Positions 47,044-59,497 are shown, numbered from the stretch's first letter. The stretch: 64,000 nucleotides of DNA from Branchiostoma floridae (GCF_000003815.2 NC_049979.1:30699245-30763244); one strand, 5' to 3'. Program-made: numbers and translations. Notes: generated by a model from the letters alone, not told the origin.

Positions 47044-47644
47044 NNNNNNNNNNNNNNNNNNNNNNNNNNNNNNNNNNNNNNNNNNNNNNNNNNNNNNNNN
47101 NNNNNNNNNNNNNNNNNNNNNNNNNNNNNNNNNNNNNNNNNNNNNNNNNNNNNNNNNNNNNNNNNNNNNNNNNNNNNNNNNNNNNNNNNNNNNNNNNNNN
47201 NNNNNNNNNNNNNNNNNNNNNNNNNNNNNNNNNNNNNNNNNNNNNNNNNNNNNNNNNNNNNNNNNNNNNNNNNNNNNNNNNNNNNNNNNNNNNNNNNNNN
47301 NNNNNNNNNNNNNNNNNNNNNNNNNNNNNNNNNNNNNNNNNNNNNNNNNNNNNNNNNNNNNNNNNNNNNNNNNNNNNNNNNNNNNNNNNNNNNNNNNNNN
47401 NNNNNNNNNNNNNNNNNNNNNNNNNNNNNNNNNNNNNNNNNNNNNNNNNNNNNNNNNNNNNNNNNNNNNNNNNNNNNNNNNNNNNNNNNNNNNNNNNNNN
47501 NNNNNNNNNNNNNNNNNNNNNNNNNNNNNNNNNNNNNNNNNNNNNNNNNNNNNNNNNNNNNNNNNNNNNNNNNNNNNNNNNNNNNNNNNNNNNNNNNNNN
47601 NNNNNNNNNNNNNNNNNNNNNNNNNNNNNNNNNNNNNNNNNNNN
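47044..47644. other. Assembly gap (601 N)
   Basis: A run of N between the array and an inverted MITE interior. Confidence 1.
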
Positions 47645-48235
47645 TTAAGACGTCATAATGTCATACTTAGCGCTAAAATCGTCTACATATGAAATTGCCG
47701 CTATACTTAAAGGTATTAAAAAAAACGATGACTATAAAGGTTATCGTATTGTTGTCTAAGTCTGCCAAGTCTTTTGTTGCCAATGACGATGACACTGACG
47801 CCAATATGACGTCAGACAATGACGTCATTTGTCCGCCATCTTGGATCGACAAGCTTGAATTATCTAAAATGCGATTTTTTCCACATATAACCCCAAAACC
47901 CAATGGAACTGGACTAGAAAGGTTCAAATGATTGTGTTCTGTAAGAAAATAACAGATTTTGACGGAATTTAAATAAAAAAAAACATGTATTTATCGTTGA
48001 AAATGGCATTGTCCGCCATCTTGGATTTTGACCCATGACATCATCAAATTATCATAAATTGTGAATAATTAATTGGAAATGTAACTTAGAATTACACAGG
48101 ATCTTAATGATATAGATAAACAAGTTTGGTTTAGCAATAAAACTATGAAATCCCATAATTCAAACTGAAATTAGTAAATTTAGTAAAATATGCCTGTCAT
48201 AAAACCATTGCCATGGCAACACAAAAATCAAACAA
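47645..48235 (-). mobile_element. TTAA MITE interior (108-921 type), inverted, both ends in gaps
   Basis: The reverse complement matches 320-467 and 660-750 of the first MITE, with about 250 bp between that the first copy lacks because of its gap. It contains ATTGCCATGGCAAC (48,207-48,220) and several TGACGTCA palindromes (about 47,804-47,828). Two short opposite frames (47,673-47,931) overlap and have no recognised family. Confidence 0.75.
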
Positions 48236-48582
48236 NNNNNNNNNNNNNNNNNNNNNNNNNNNNNNNNNNNNNNNNNNNNNNNNNNNNNNNNNNNNNNNNN
48301 NNNNNNNNNNNNNNNNNNNNNNNNNNNNNNNNNNNNNNNNNNNNNNNNNNNNNNNNNNNNNNNNNNNNNNNNNNNNNNNNNNNNNNNNNNNNNNNNNNNN
48401 NNNNNNNNNNNNNNNNNNNNNNNNNNNNNNNNNNNNNNNNNNNNNNNNNNNNNNNNNNNNNNNNNNNNNNNNNNNNNNNNNNNNNNNNNNNNNNNNNNNN
48501 NNNNNNNNNNNNNNNNNNNNNNNNNNNNNNNNNNNNNNNNNNNNNNNNNNNNNNNNNNNNNNNNNNNNNNNNNNNNNNNNNN
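48236..48582. other. Assembly gap (347 N)
   Basis: A run of N between MITE interior and array. Confidence 1.
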
Positions 48583-50294
48583 AATGAAATCCTATTTTTT
48601 GTAGGGGAACTTGTGTGTTTGTAAAAGCCGTGTCTGTAAGATGTTTGTTGAATTTTTTTTTTTTTTACCTTGGAACCTGTGAGTTCTTAATGGCCGTATC
48701 TGTACGATAAAAATGTAAGGTTTGGAGAAAGTCCACTTTTTTTTCCCTTTGATCCTGTGTGTTTGTTATAGCCGTGTCTTTGAGATTAGTAGTGCAATAT
48801 TGAAAAAAAATTCCTCCGTTTATTTTCTCGAAACCATTGTGTTCTTTAAATGCCGTGTCTGTAAGATTAAATATTAGGGTTAAATCCTCCATTTTTTTTC
48901 TTAGTACCTGTGTATTTGTAAAAACCGTGACAGTAAGATTTACGAGGCAAGGTTTTGAAAAAGTCTTTTTTTCTCCGAGCCTGTGGGTTTGTAATGGCCG
49001 TGTCTGAAAGTGTAAATTGTAAGGTTGGAAAATATCCTAATCTTTTCTCCCAGACTGTTCTTTTGTAATAGCCATGTCTGTTTAATGTTGAGTGTAGTGT
49101 TTGGACAAAATCCTTTTTTTTCTCGGAATCTGTGTGTTTGTAATATACGTGTCTGTAAAATGGAAAATGTAAAGTTTGAAGAAAACCCATTGTGTTTCTC
49201 TCTGATCCTGTGTGTATGTTATAGCCGTGTCTTTAAGATTAAAAGTGCAATGTTAAATAAAAAAAAATCCTCCGTTTTTTCGGAACTTGTTTGGTCTTTC
49301 AAACCCTTTTCTGTAAGACTAAAAGTCTAACGTTTGGTTTAAATCCTCCGTTTTATTAACCTGTGTGTTTGTAATAACCGTGTTAGAAAGATATGAAGTT
49401 TAAGGTTTGAATAAAATCCTTAGTTTGGGGGGGGACCTGTGTGGTTTTTAAAACCCGTGTTTGTAAGATCTAAAGTATAATTTGTAATGAAAAAGCCTGT
49501 TTTTTTTCTCGAAACATGTTTGCTTTTAATAGCCGTGTCAGAAAGACGTAAAGTGTAAGGTTTGGGAAAAATCCTCTTTTTTTTAACCTGCGTGTTTCAA
49601 ATAGCCGTGACCGTCAGATTAAAACAGTTAAGTATGAATGAAATGCTATTCTTTCCAGGGGAACTTGTGTGTTTGTAAAAGTCTTGCTGTAAGATGTTTG
49701 TTGAATTTTTTTTTTTTTTACCTTGCAACCTGTGCTTTTGTAAAAGCCGTATCTGTACGATAAAAAATTGTAAGGTTTGGAAAAAATCCACTGTTTTCCT
49801 CTTGAAGCCTGTGTGCTTGTAATAGCCGTGTCTGTAAGATTAAAAGTGCAATATCAAAAAAAAAAATACTCCGTTTTTTCTCGGAACCTTCGCATTTTTT
49901 TTAATAGCCGTGTCTGTAAGTTTAAATATTTGGGTTAAATCCTCCGTTTTTTTTTCTCAGAACCTGTGTATTTGTAAAAACCGTGACAATAAGGTGTATG
50001 ATGCAAGATTTGGAGAAAATTCTCTGTTTTTTATTAAGCCGGTGTGTTTTTAAGAGCCATGTCTGTAAGATGTTAAGTGCGAGGTTTTGAGAAAATGCTC
50101 TGTTTTTTCTTCAGCCTATGTGTTTGTTATAGCCATGTCTGTAAAANNNNNNNNNNNNNNNNNNNNNNNNNNNNNNNNNNNNNNNNNNNNNNNNNNNNNN
50201 NNNNNNNNNNNNNNNNNNNNNNNNNNNNNNNNNNNNNNNNNNNNNNTAAACGTTTGTGTTTGTATAGCCGTGTGAGAAAGATGTGAAGTTTAAG
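48583..50294 (+). repeat. 78-bp array, block 5, higher-order repeat
   Basis: Monomer types follow a fixed order, for example: GATGTTTGTTGAATTTT type, ATCTGTACGATAAAA type, GATTAGTAGTGCAATATTG type, ATTAGGGTTAAATCC type, CCGTGACAGTAAGAT type, GTAATGGCCGTGTCTGAAAG type, and so on. The GATGTTTGTTGAATTTT monomer recurs at about 48,640 and 49,695, a period near 1.06 kb. It contains a 100-N gap and stops at the insertion at 50,295. Confidence 0.92.
50147..50246. other. Assembly gap (100 N, probably unknown size)
   Basis: Exactly 100 N within the array. Confidence 1.
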
Positions 50295-51064
50295 ACCAAC
50301 CCCTTACTATAAAACCACCCAATAAATTCGGCTAACGTAAACTACTAGAGCTCAGTCTTCTGTTGACTGTGGTGGAGTTCACATCGGGGAAGGCTGGCTG
50401 AGACCGCTGACCAACACAAATATATTTTCAATTCAATTTTGATATTAGGATACTACAAAAGGTATTGAAGTATGATTATACATAAAGCTTCACCTAACCC
50501 AGAAAATAAAGCAATGAAAATGCTGGCTTGTCTTACTCTGGTACTATGAGACATAACTGACAGTTACATGTACAGTCTACATAGCCCCTGTTGGTACACT
50601 TACAAACATACACCACATTATTAGCCATATTTCTAGACACATAAATATCAGAGCTAATTCAGTTATAAGGAAGATTTTCAAGTTGCAATTATGTGTTGTA
50701 GATACAAAAAGACACTTTGATACAAAGTTGGCAGAGCAGAGTTGAAAGTTTCAATTTGAACACAAGGTTGGTTTCCCAATATTTGAAAGTTATTAGGACC
50801 TTGATTATGTAACTTTGTTACAACTATCTGGATCATTCTGCAGGGTTTGATAGTGTTTCCTTGAAAACCAGTAGAGAAAAATATTTGAATTTTTGACCAG
50901 TATTTTATGCTAATCTGTCCCTGCCTTTGTTTCCAGCGTGTAGACAGTCTGGGATGTTTATTAGTTTATGTATTTATAGGGGTCAATTCACCACTCTAGC
51001 TGCTGGGATGGTCACAGTAGGGAGTACTTCCTTAGTGCTTTGCCCAGGGCACACCTGGGAGGTC
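50295..51064 (+). mobile_element. Unclassified 770-bp insertion with 6-bp duplication
   Basis: The array word GAAGTTTAAGGTTTGG is split: TTTAAG lies at 50,289-50,294 and again at 51,065-51,070. The insert has no evident terminal inverted repeats (starts ACCAACCCCTTACTA, ends CACACCTGGGAGGTC) and no A-tail. Its 3' part recurs at 21,946-22,160, so it is a dispersed family. The mechanism is unknown. Confidence 0.7.
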
Positions 51065-51517
51065 TTTAAGGTTTGGAGAAAATCCTCTGTTTTGTATTTG
51101 GAACCTGTGTGTTTGTAAAAGCCGTGTCTGTAAAATGTAAAGTGTTATGTTTGAATAAATCCTCCGTTTTTTTGGGGAACCTGTGTGGTTTTTAAAACCC
51201 TTGTCTTTAAGATTTAAAGTATAAGTTGTAATAAAAGTCCTCTTTTTCTGCAAACATGTTTGCTTGTAAGAGCCGTGTCAGAAAGTGTAAGGTTTGGGAA
51301 AAATCCTCCTTTTTTTAACTTGTGTGTTTAATTGTTATAGCCGTGACCGTCAGATTGAAACAGTTAAATATAAATGTAATACTATTTTTTTCGGGGGAAC
51401 TTGTGTGTTTGTAAAAGCCGTGTCTGTAAGATCTAAAGTATAATTTGTAATGAAAAGCCTGTTTTTTTTTCTCAAAACATGTTTGCTTTTAATAGCCGTG
51501 TCAAAAAGACGTTAAGT
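51065..51517 (+). repeat. 78-bp array, block 6
   Basis: About six monomers between two insertions, collinear with the same monomer types in blocks 5 and 7. Confidence 0.9.
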
Positions 51518-52568
51518 AATAGTTCAAGCCCGAGGGATGCCAACAAACTCCGAGAGAGCGGGGCTATACTATATCCACATAGACGAGCAATCTGCCCATG
51601 ATTGAACTGACTTAGAGCACAGCCATCTGTCCGAAGCAAATCATAAATATTGACAAAGATTTACACTTTGAAATAGGTGAAAAATATATTCTTGGGAATC
51701 TTTTGGTGTGTGATTTTTTTCTCCAGGCCACATTTGGTCTTACTTTTGGAGTTCATTCAGTGGTGAGCAGAAAGCCTCCTGAGACACAACCTATACAAGA
51801 CGTCTGAGACAGGTTGTCTGGAGAAATCCCTGGTGGACGGGTACCATGTGACTATTCTATCCAATCAAGTTTAACTCTGGCTTGTTTAGCGGGATTTTTG
51901 TACTATGTCAGACTCATAGAGGATTTCATTCTGGGAAAGGAGCTCCTGAAGTCATATCCTCTTTCGCCATGTTTGGTAACCAGTTTTGGGAGTACGTTGG
52001 AGTAGTTATCGATACAGGTTTTTGTTCATCAACTGTTTAATAGTGTTCAAACTGTAAGTGTCTTTGTTTTTACTTTTCTAGTTAAAAAGTGACTTAAAGG
52101 GCTGTCAAGTTTTTTTCAACGTGTAGTTTCTCATCAATTTTGTTTATCAATTCATCAAGTTCTCTTGTTTGTGGATCTCGGTAGACTTTCAAAAATGAGT
52201 TAGAATGTTACAACTGTCCATGTAGTTTTACTATGCTGCTTGTTGTTTTGAATACAAGATATTCCTGTATGATTTTTGTGTGGTCTCATTGTATTCCTAC
52301 TAATCTAGGTCAGATGACCCTCCCTTGAAATGTCATGTTGAAGTGGGCGTCTTGAGTATAATCTGATTTATAGCGTTGGTTAGAGAACAACTGTCCCTTG
52401 AGAGGAGGGAAAGTCTGGCTCCTGGTTGGCTGAAACAGCATGCCAAGTTAGTTAGAGTACCTCTACCTCAAGGGACAGAGGTGCTCTAACTAACTTCTGA
52501 CCATACTATGTGGATTTCAAAGCAAAAAATCCTCAACCCTGATTGGCTGAGGACAGATGGCTGTGCTC
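51518..52568 (+). mobile_element. Unclassified ~1.05-kb insertion at TAAGT
   Basis: TAAGT at 51,513-51,517 and 52,569-52,573 bracket the insert, and the monomer is restored when it is removed. The inverted words CTTAGAGCACAGCCATCTGT (51,610) and ACAGATGGCTGTGCTCTAAG (ending at the right border) lie ~90 bp inside the left border and at the right border. The first ~90 bp may therefore be a separate insertion or an extended end. There is a strong hairpin at 52,447-52,494. The frame at 51,814-52,005 is unassigned. Confidence 0.65.
52447..52494. repeat. Hairpin within the 51.5-kb insertion
   Basis: An 18-bp stem with one mismatch (GTTAGTTAGAGTACCTCT against AGAGGTGCTCTAACTAAC) and a 12-nt loop. 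Confidence 0.85.
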
Positions 52569-54797
52569 TAAGTGTAAGGTTTGGGAAAAATCCTCCTTTT
52601 TTTAACCTGCGTGTTTGAAATAGCCGTGACCATCAGATTAAAACAGTTAAGTATGAATGAAATGCTATTCTTTTCAGGGGAACTTGTGTGTTTGTAAAAG
52701 CCTTGCTGTAAGATGTTTGTTGATCTTTTTAATTTTTTTTTTACCTTGCAACCTGTGATTTTGTAAAAGCCGTATCTGTACGATAAAAAAAATGTAAGGT
52801 TTGGAGAAAATCCACTGTTTTCCTCTTGAAGCCTGTGTGCTTGTAATAGCCGTGTGTGTAAGATTAAAAGTGCAATATAAAAAAAGAAATACTCCGTTTT
52901 TTCTCGGAACCTTTGCGTTTTTTTTAATAGCCGTGTCTGTAAGTTTAAATATTTGGGTTAAATCCTCCGTTTTTTTCTCAGAACCTGTGTATTTGTAAAA
53001 ACCGTGACAATAAGGTATATGATGTAAGATTTGGAGAAAACGTTCTGTTTTTTTCTTAAGCCGGTGTGTTTGTACTAGCCGTGTCTGTAAGATGTTAAGT
53101 GCCAGGTTTTGAGAAAATGCTCTGTTTTTTTTCCAGCCTATGTGTTTGTTATAGCCCTGTCTGTAAAAATAAATCAGCAATGTTAAAAAAAAAAAATTCT
53201 CCGTTTTTTCTCGAAACCTTCTTGGTTGTTCAAAACCTTGTTTGTAAGATCAAAAGTCAAATGTTTGGTTTAAATTCACCGTTTTTTTAAAACCTGTGTG
53301 TTAGTAATAACCATGTGAGAAAGATGTGAAGTTTAAGGTTTGGAGAAAATCCTCTGGTTTGTATTCGGAACCTGTGTGTTTGTAAAAGCCGTGTCTGTAA
53401 AATGTAAAGTGTACTGTTTGATTCATAATCCTCCGTTTTGGGGGGAACCTGTGTGGTTTTTAAAACCCTTGTCTCTAAGATGTAAAGTATAAGTTGTGAT
53501 GAAAGTCCCTTTTTTCTCAAAACATGTTTGCCAGTAAGAGCCGTGTCAGAAAGACGTAAAGTGTAAGGTTTGGGAAAAATCCTCCTTTTTTAACTCTGTG
53601 TTTAATTGTAATAGCCGTGACTGTCAGATTAAAACAGTTAAGTATGAATGAAATACTATTTTTTTCAGGGGAACTTGTGTGTTTGTAAAAGCCGTGTTTG
53701 TAAGATGTTAAGTGTAGTGTTTGGACAAAATTCTCCGTTTTCTTCTCTCTTAAACTGTGTGTTTGCAATAGCTGTGTCTGTAAGATATTAAATGTATGCT
53801 TCGAAGAAAATCCTCCGGGTCTTTTTCGGAGCCAATGTGTAGGTAAAAGCCGTGGCTGCAAGATGGTACAAAGTACAATGTTTGGAGAAAATCCTCCTTT
53901 TTTTTCTCCGAGCCTGTAGGTTTGTAATGGACGTGTCTAAAGTTTGTAGAAAACCCACTGTGTTTCTCCTTGATCCTGTGTGTTTGTTATAGCCATGTCT
54001 GTAAGATTAAAAGTGCAATGTTAAAAAAAAAATTCTCCGTTTTTTTTAAAAACCTGTTTCGTCCTTCAAACACTTGTCTGCAAGATTAAAGGTCTAACGT
54101 TTGGTTTAAATCCTTCGGTTTTTTTAACCTGTTTGTTTGTAATAACCGTGTGAGAAAGATATGAAGTTAAAGGTTTGGAGAAAATCCTCTGTTTGTTTCA
54201 GGAACCTGTGTGTTTGTAAAATCCGTGTCTGTAAGATGTAAAGTGTAATCTTTAAATAAAATCTTCCTTTTTTTGTGGAACCTGTGTGGTTTTTTAAACC
54301 ATTGTCTGTAAGATTTAAAGCATAATTTGTAATGAAAATCCTTTTTTTTTTCTCAAAACATGTTGATTTTAATAGCCGTGTCAGAAGAACGTTAAGTGTA
54401 AAGAGTAAGGTTTGGGAAAAATCCTACTTTTTTTAAACATGTGTGTTTGAAATAGCCGTGACCGTCAGATTAAAACATTTAAGTATGAATGGAATCCTAT
54501 TTTTTTCAGTGGAACTTGTGTGTTTGTAAAAGCCGTGTCTGTAAGATGTTTGTTGAATTTTTTTTTTTTACCTTGGAACCTGTGAGTTTGTTATAGCCGT
54601 ATCTGCACGATGAAATTGTAAGGTTTGGAGAAAGTCCACTGTTTTTTCTCTTTGATCCAGTGTGTTTGTTATAGTTGCGTCTGTAAGATTAAAAGTGCAA
54701 TATTGAAAAAAAAAATCCTCCGTTTTTTTTTTCTCGAAACCATTGCGTTCTTTAAATGCCGTGTCTGTAAGATTAAATATTAGGGTTAAATCCTCAT
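52569..54797 (+). repeat. 78-bp array, block 7, higher-order repeat
   Basis: The ordered monomer set continues. The marker monomer with CCGTCAGATTAAAACA-type sequence occurs near 52,630, 53,625 and 54,465. The block ends within the ATTAGGGTTAAATCC monomer at 54,797. Confidence 0.92.
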
Positions 54798-55320
54798 TTT
54801 TGGCGACGCCTCAGGGGCGGAGGCATTCTACAGTATTACGATTGCTTTGAAAATATTCCAAAAATTGCACGAATGCATTCCCCAGGGAATTCGTTTTGAG
54901 GTAGCCTTTGCCTGTTTGGTCTTTTGTCGGAACAGAAATGGCCTTTGTTGCTTGGTATTTTACCGTCACATTACTGTTTCAGGCAATTTGCTTCTTTCAG
55001 CACAAAAAAAAACAGTCATAATCACTGCATTAAGTACGTTTTTCTGTTTCTGGCAATTGAGATTTATATTTTTAACTCTCAATCGCTCTTTTGGTGTTCT
55101 TTGAGAGAAATAGGAACACTATATTAAAGCTTTAATGTTTAAAGTACATAGGTTTTTTTTGTTTCACCTGTGAACACAGTCGTATTTTGAATTTACTAAA
55201 TCTGATTTGAAACAATTTTTATTTGCAAGATGTTTGTAGAAAACAGAAAAGGCCATGACTGTCCACATTTTAAAGACTACTCATTTAAAAAAAAAACGAT
55301 CCACACAATTGCCTATACCT

Positions 55321-55699
55321 TTTATTTCATCAACATACACATCATATATACTTTTACCATATCTCAAGACACAAACACAGAGAATGTAAAAACCTGACAG
55401 AACATGGCAAAGATGCGTCATTCTTATAACTTTGGATTTACTTCTATAACAATGACACTTGGTAATACATTCAAGCAAAACATTTCTTTTGTAATTCTGT
55501 TGACCGTATAATAAATTGTTTGCATGCTGACAAAATTCCTGGAACTATAGAGTCAAGCCTGACTACATGTGCATTGACTTCCGTTTCGTTGAGGTGATAG
55601 ATTGTGATGCGTTGTAAAGCTACGGTTACTATCAATCTGATTGCCGTCCAAGTTTAACTACTAATTTCTTGTGACTGTTGTCGTTGTCGCATTGTAGAG
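55321..55699 (-). other. Possible 3' UTR exon of the candidate gene
   Basis: An acceptor TTATTTCTTTCAG precedes 55,699 on the minus strand, and an AATAAA signal lies at 55,321-55,326. The preceding coding exon ends at a possible donor GCGAG|GTTTGT (56,058/56,057). It would be non-coding because the frame stops at 56,066. Supported by signals only. Confidence 0.3.
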
Positions 55700-56065
55700 C
55701 TGAAAGAAATAATATAGAACAGGTTAGGTATAGTTGACGGACACAAACATATTCCATGATCAATATGTCAACATGAATGAATCCCTATGGGTTTCTTTAG
55801 ATTGCTTAGCTGTCAAATGTCTTTTTTCACATAATCAATAAATAAAGGTTCGAAAAAACTAAGTGCCCAGTGTAATAGATCAACCAACACCCAACATCCA
55901 CTCATAGGTTTGTACTAGTTTTCAATGCTTCCTATGTTTGTGCATTTAAGCCCCCTTGTGCCTTTAAAGGTCCATTTTTAACCCACCATTCTGCTGTTAC
56001 CTCTATTACTTTGGATATTCAAACTATATGAGCAATAAGAACAATGGGGTAACAAACCTCGCTGT

Positions 56066-57599
56066 TCAGGAAAACTGTTTGAACAGCATCCGTCTGTGTA
56101 ACTTGTTCTCTTGACAAGCTGTGGGGTCTGGTGGGGTCGTCTTCCCATCCTTCATATGTTGTAATTCCTTGTGAGAGAAAAAAAGAAAAATGTGGAATTA
56201 CTCCCAACTTTGGCTTTACAGTAATTGCATACATTTGAAACCATTAGTTGTAAGAAGATGTTCGGGATTGATATTGCATGTAGTGATATATCCAGTGAAA
56301 AACTATATCACCCAGCACACCATGTTTCTGTTTTGTTATAGGGCTGTACTGCTCAGGACAGAATGATGTTACATTCTTCATAAATCACGATGAGTCATTG
56401 ACGGATCTCTCTCTTTTTTCTTTATGAACAATATCACGGGTACTGGTCAGCCCCATGCAGTTTCAAAAGAAACAATTGTGTACTGAGGATACGTACCTTC
56501 CGAAGTGATTTTCTTTCAAACTTTTCATTTGAAACATCATAGCTTCTTCTCATATTTTGGCTAAAGATAGTCCCATTGGCGTTTAATTCAAAGGTAAGTA
56601 ACAAATATCTTCGACTTCATCTTCGTGAGCACACGTGCGGTACTCAAGTTGGGCATTGAACAAACTATCTTATATAAGCCCTTCACAGATGTCACTACGC
56701 ATGTGCGGCGAAAGAAATTCTAGGAATTATGTCAATGTACAAAAAATAACAAAACTGAAATCATTTTGAATTCATATGTTTCATTAACCAGACTACTGTA
56801 ACTCATACACATGGTTCTAAGACTGTGGCCCTCATTCAAAATTAAATTCTTGCTATACATTCAAGATAAACATGTTAACACTCAACATATAAAGAGGGGA
56901 ATGTGGGCTCTGATATCTTTACTTAAGCCCCTACATAATCAAATCCAATGACATATAACACAAAATTTCCTAGTGTAACTCCGGAAAATGTGACAAATTA
57001 TATTTTGACAACAAATTCGTTTGCAATCAATGCTCACTATGCATCCATAGAATTATTTGGTACGGCCCTATCCCTAGCATGCGGCTAAACATCTGCATCG
57101 CAGGTGTGCCCCCCCCCTCCCCCATGACCTAGTGATTAATGAGTTAGCACGTGTTAAGCTACGCAGCTGGCCATGGGAAACAAAGGGAACAAAGACTTTT
57201 CCCCCAACAGCATGCTATCCTGTCTAGTAAGCGGGAGTATTCATTGCGCAGTTTCTCTTTTTAATTGGTCTAACTTAGGGGTGCCTGTGGTAATATTCCT
57301 TGTCATGTCAGCCAAGGAGATGGTCTGTCAGTTAGCTCTAGAATTTTGAAGAAACAGAACAGTCTAGCAAGCAGGCTAACCCTGGGTAGGTTCGTCGAGA
57401 CAACTAGAACAATTAGAAACAACCACATAATAGTTTGGACAAGGATACGTAATATATGAAGCTGGAAAATGATGATCACTCACCTTTTGTGCTGTTCTGT
57501 GTCCGTCTGTCCCCAAGAAAACTCGGCCAAAGATTGCCTGAACGGTGACAGACTAGACGCCTGATTACGTCTGCTCCCATCCAGTACGTCTGCTCCCAT
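56066..57599 (-). CDS. Candidate spliced gene, 93-residue protein of unknown function
   Basis: I assembled this from splice signals. Exon 1 (57,599-57,484) starts ATG in MGADVLDGSRRN and ends at a consensus donor AAAAG|GTGAGT. Exon 2 (56,560-56,497) follows CTATCTTTAG and ends GGAAG|GTACGT. Exon 3 (56,167-56,066) follows a long pyrimidine tract TTTTTCTCTCACAAG and ends at TGA. Phases agree (116, 64 and 102 bp), giving 93 residues in one frame. The product is hydrophilic, basic towards the C-terminus (LHRRMLFKQFS at the end), with no signal peptide or membrane segment. I do not recognise the family. The start region has a near-tandem 15-bp duplication (TGGGAGCAGACGTA twice). Other frames in exon 3 are also open, and no transcript is available, so the model could be wrong in detail or entirely. 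Confidence 0.45.
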
Positions 57600-58289
57600 C
57601 ACTGGAGGGTCTTTTGTGTTCACTCAAAAAAAGTTCTCGAATGCTCTTCCCTATCTCTGTGCTCCGCCTTTGGGTTGATCTAACATGTAAACACCCAATA
57701 AGGTCCACCCTTCTCTCCTCCCACTTTTCCTCCCAACAAATAACGTCCAACGTACTTTCCACACAAATCCCCGCCCAGCTGTCTGTCCATCTGGTCATCA
57801 ATCATTGCACTTTCTGTGGTAATTGATAACAGTACTAACACACAGCTATCTATATGTTGGTAACTTTCTATGAATTTATTTGGAGACACGATTAGCTTTT
57901 ACAATGTCTATAGCATCTGTATTCTTCCTGTTATCCTTTATTCATCAATATCCATGGAACAAATCTAGATAACACACAGCCACAGGAAAATACCATATAC
58001 AGCAACTTTTCAAAAGAGTCACAAAAAGTAGGAAGTCTACGTTAGGTCCACGATCGCGAACAATGGGACAAAATCTACTTTCCTTACAGCAAACTATTCC
58101 ATGTGTTATACGTTCTGTGCAGAAATTGTTCAGTTTTGAGCATCTAAATTTGTTCTGGGTTTCAGAGAGCGGATATTTTCTGACTTTTTCTGAAGATTTG
58201 GTCTGATAACAGTGATCTTGCATTGTGAGTAGTTTACATATTGACACTGATGGTTTGTTTTCATGACTCATGAAAATTCACTGTTTTCT

Positions 58290-58500
58290 GCTGGATCATG
58301 TCTTTCAAGTTTAACGGCACTAACGTTAGCATCTGCAGTAAACTGTAAAGAGTCTCTGGACCCGTCGGACCTGTCGAATCCAAGGGTGATCCTGGCCGCT
58401 CTGTTTTGTATCGCTTGAAACTTGAAGTTGTTTTATCCTTTTCTCAGATGTACCCAGCCATGACAGTACCAGCTTAAATCAGTGCCACCTTCTGTCTGCG
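58290..58500 (-). pseudogene. Degraded LINE ORF2 C-terminal fragment
   Basis: Read on the minus strand, 58,424-58,290 gives FQAIQNRAARITLGFDRSDG followed by SRDSLQFTAD, preceded by WLGTSEKRIKQLQ. The phrase IQNRAAR followed by a basic/acidic stretch is typical just after the reverse transcriptase in CR1/jockey/L2-like LINEs. Upstream sequence decays. It is different from the L1/Tx1-like element at 5-9 kb. Confidence 0.7.
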
Positions 58501-59476
58501 TGGATTGGAAGTTATTTACTCACTCTCAGCTCACTTGACCATGCTGATATTGCACTTCTTTACTGCATAGCCTATTTGAGATTCTAATGTAAGATTTAGA
58601 TTTATTGATGTAAAATTTGCGTCAACAATAACGTGATAGTGGGTACTAGTAAATGTTTTGTTAAACACTGTCCCCTAAGCATATGATCCAATTGTACAGG
58701 TGGTGGTGCGAGTGAAACGTTTCCACATTTGTCCCCATGAACTCCCAGTTCTGAGCTTGTCAGTGGGCACCTGTTTAACACTGTCCCCTGAGTTCGGGTT
58801 CCAGTTGTACAGGTGGTGCGAGTGTTATGATGTACATGTAACAGACACAGATGTCCCCGAGGGCACGGTATAGTGGAATGGGCTGTAATTCGCTCCAGAT
58901 GTCCTGCAGCTGGTCTGGCAGTCTGTGCTTTGGGACTCTCAATGGGCTACTTAGGGTCACCATTGTGACATTGTCAATCGGCCATGAGGCGATTAATCCC
59001 CTAATAAACCAACATTTTATCCATATGAAATGAATTCCACTTCGTCGTGGATTATTCTAGATATAATACGTTACGTCGTAAGTTATTCACAGTTCTCGAA
59101 TCAAGTAGATCAGATTTGAAAAGACTAGATGCTACAGACAGATTTGAATGTATATAGATATAAATTGTCTACAATGGCACAACGCAAAAATAGGCAAATA
59201 TAGGAGACAGTTTTGTTAACAATGTTATTAGAAAATATACTGTCACACTCATGATAATCCCCGCTCGATTGAAATTTGATATCGAAATTTATGCTAGCAT
59301 TTATTGTTATAGTAATTAGGATATTCAGTCTTACCCAATACCTTTATTTCACACTCTGTGTAATAGTTCCTGCCATGCACTGCACCGTGTACAATTAAGG
59401 TCATTCATTCATAAACTGTCAAGGCACAGACAGTCCATATCAGAGACAAAGGGTGTCTATGACAGCAGAGGTCTTA

Positions 59477-59497
59477 ATAAAACAAACAAACAAACAA
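59477..59497 (+). repeat. (CAAA)n tail, possible retroelement 3' end
   Basis: AATAAAACAAACAAACAAAC near the right border of the 4.7-kb segment. Such tails end some SINE/LINE families, but the body before it was not assigned. Confidence 0.45.

Noticed and set aside
47673-47931. Two overlapping opposite frames of ~80 residues, considered as a transposase remnant
   Set aside because: They lie in a MITE interior, overlap each other on both strands and show no transposase motif.
57565-57801. Minus-strand frame of 78 residues upstream of the candidate gene
   Set aside because: It overlaps exon 1 in another frame and ends in a stop before the donor; the in-frame spliced model explains the region better.
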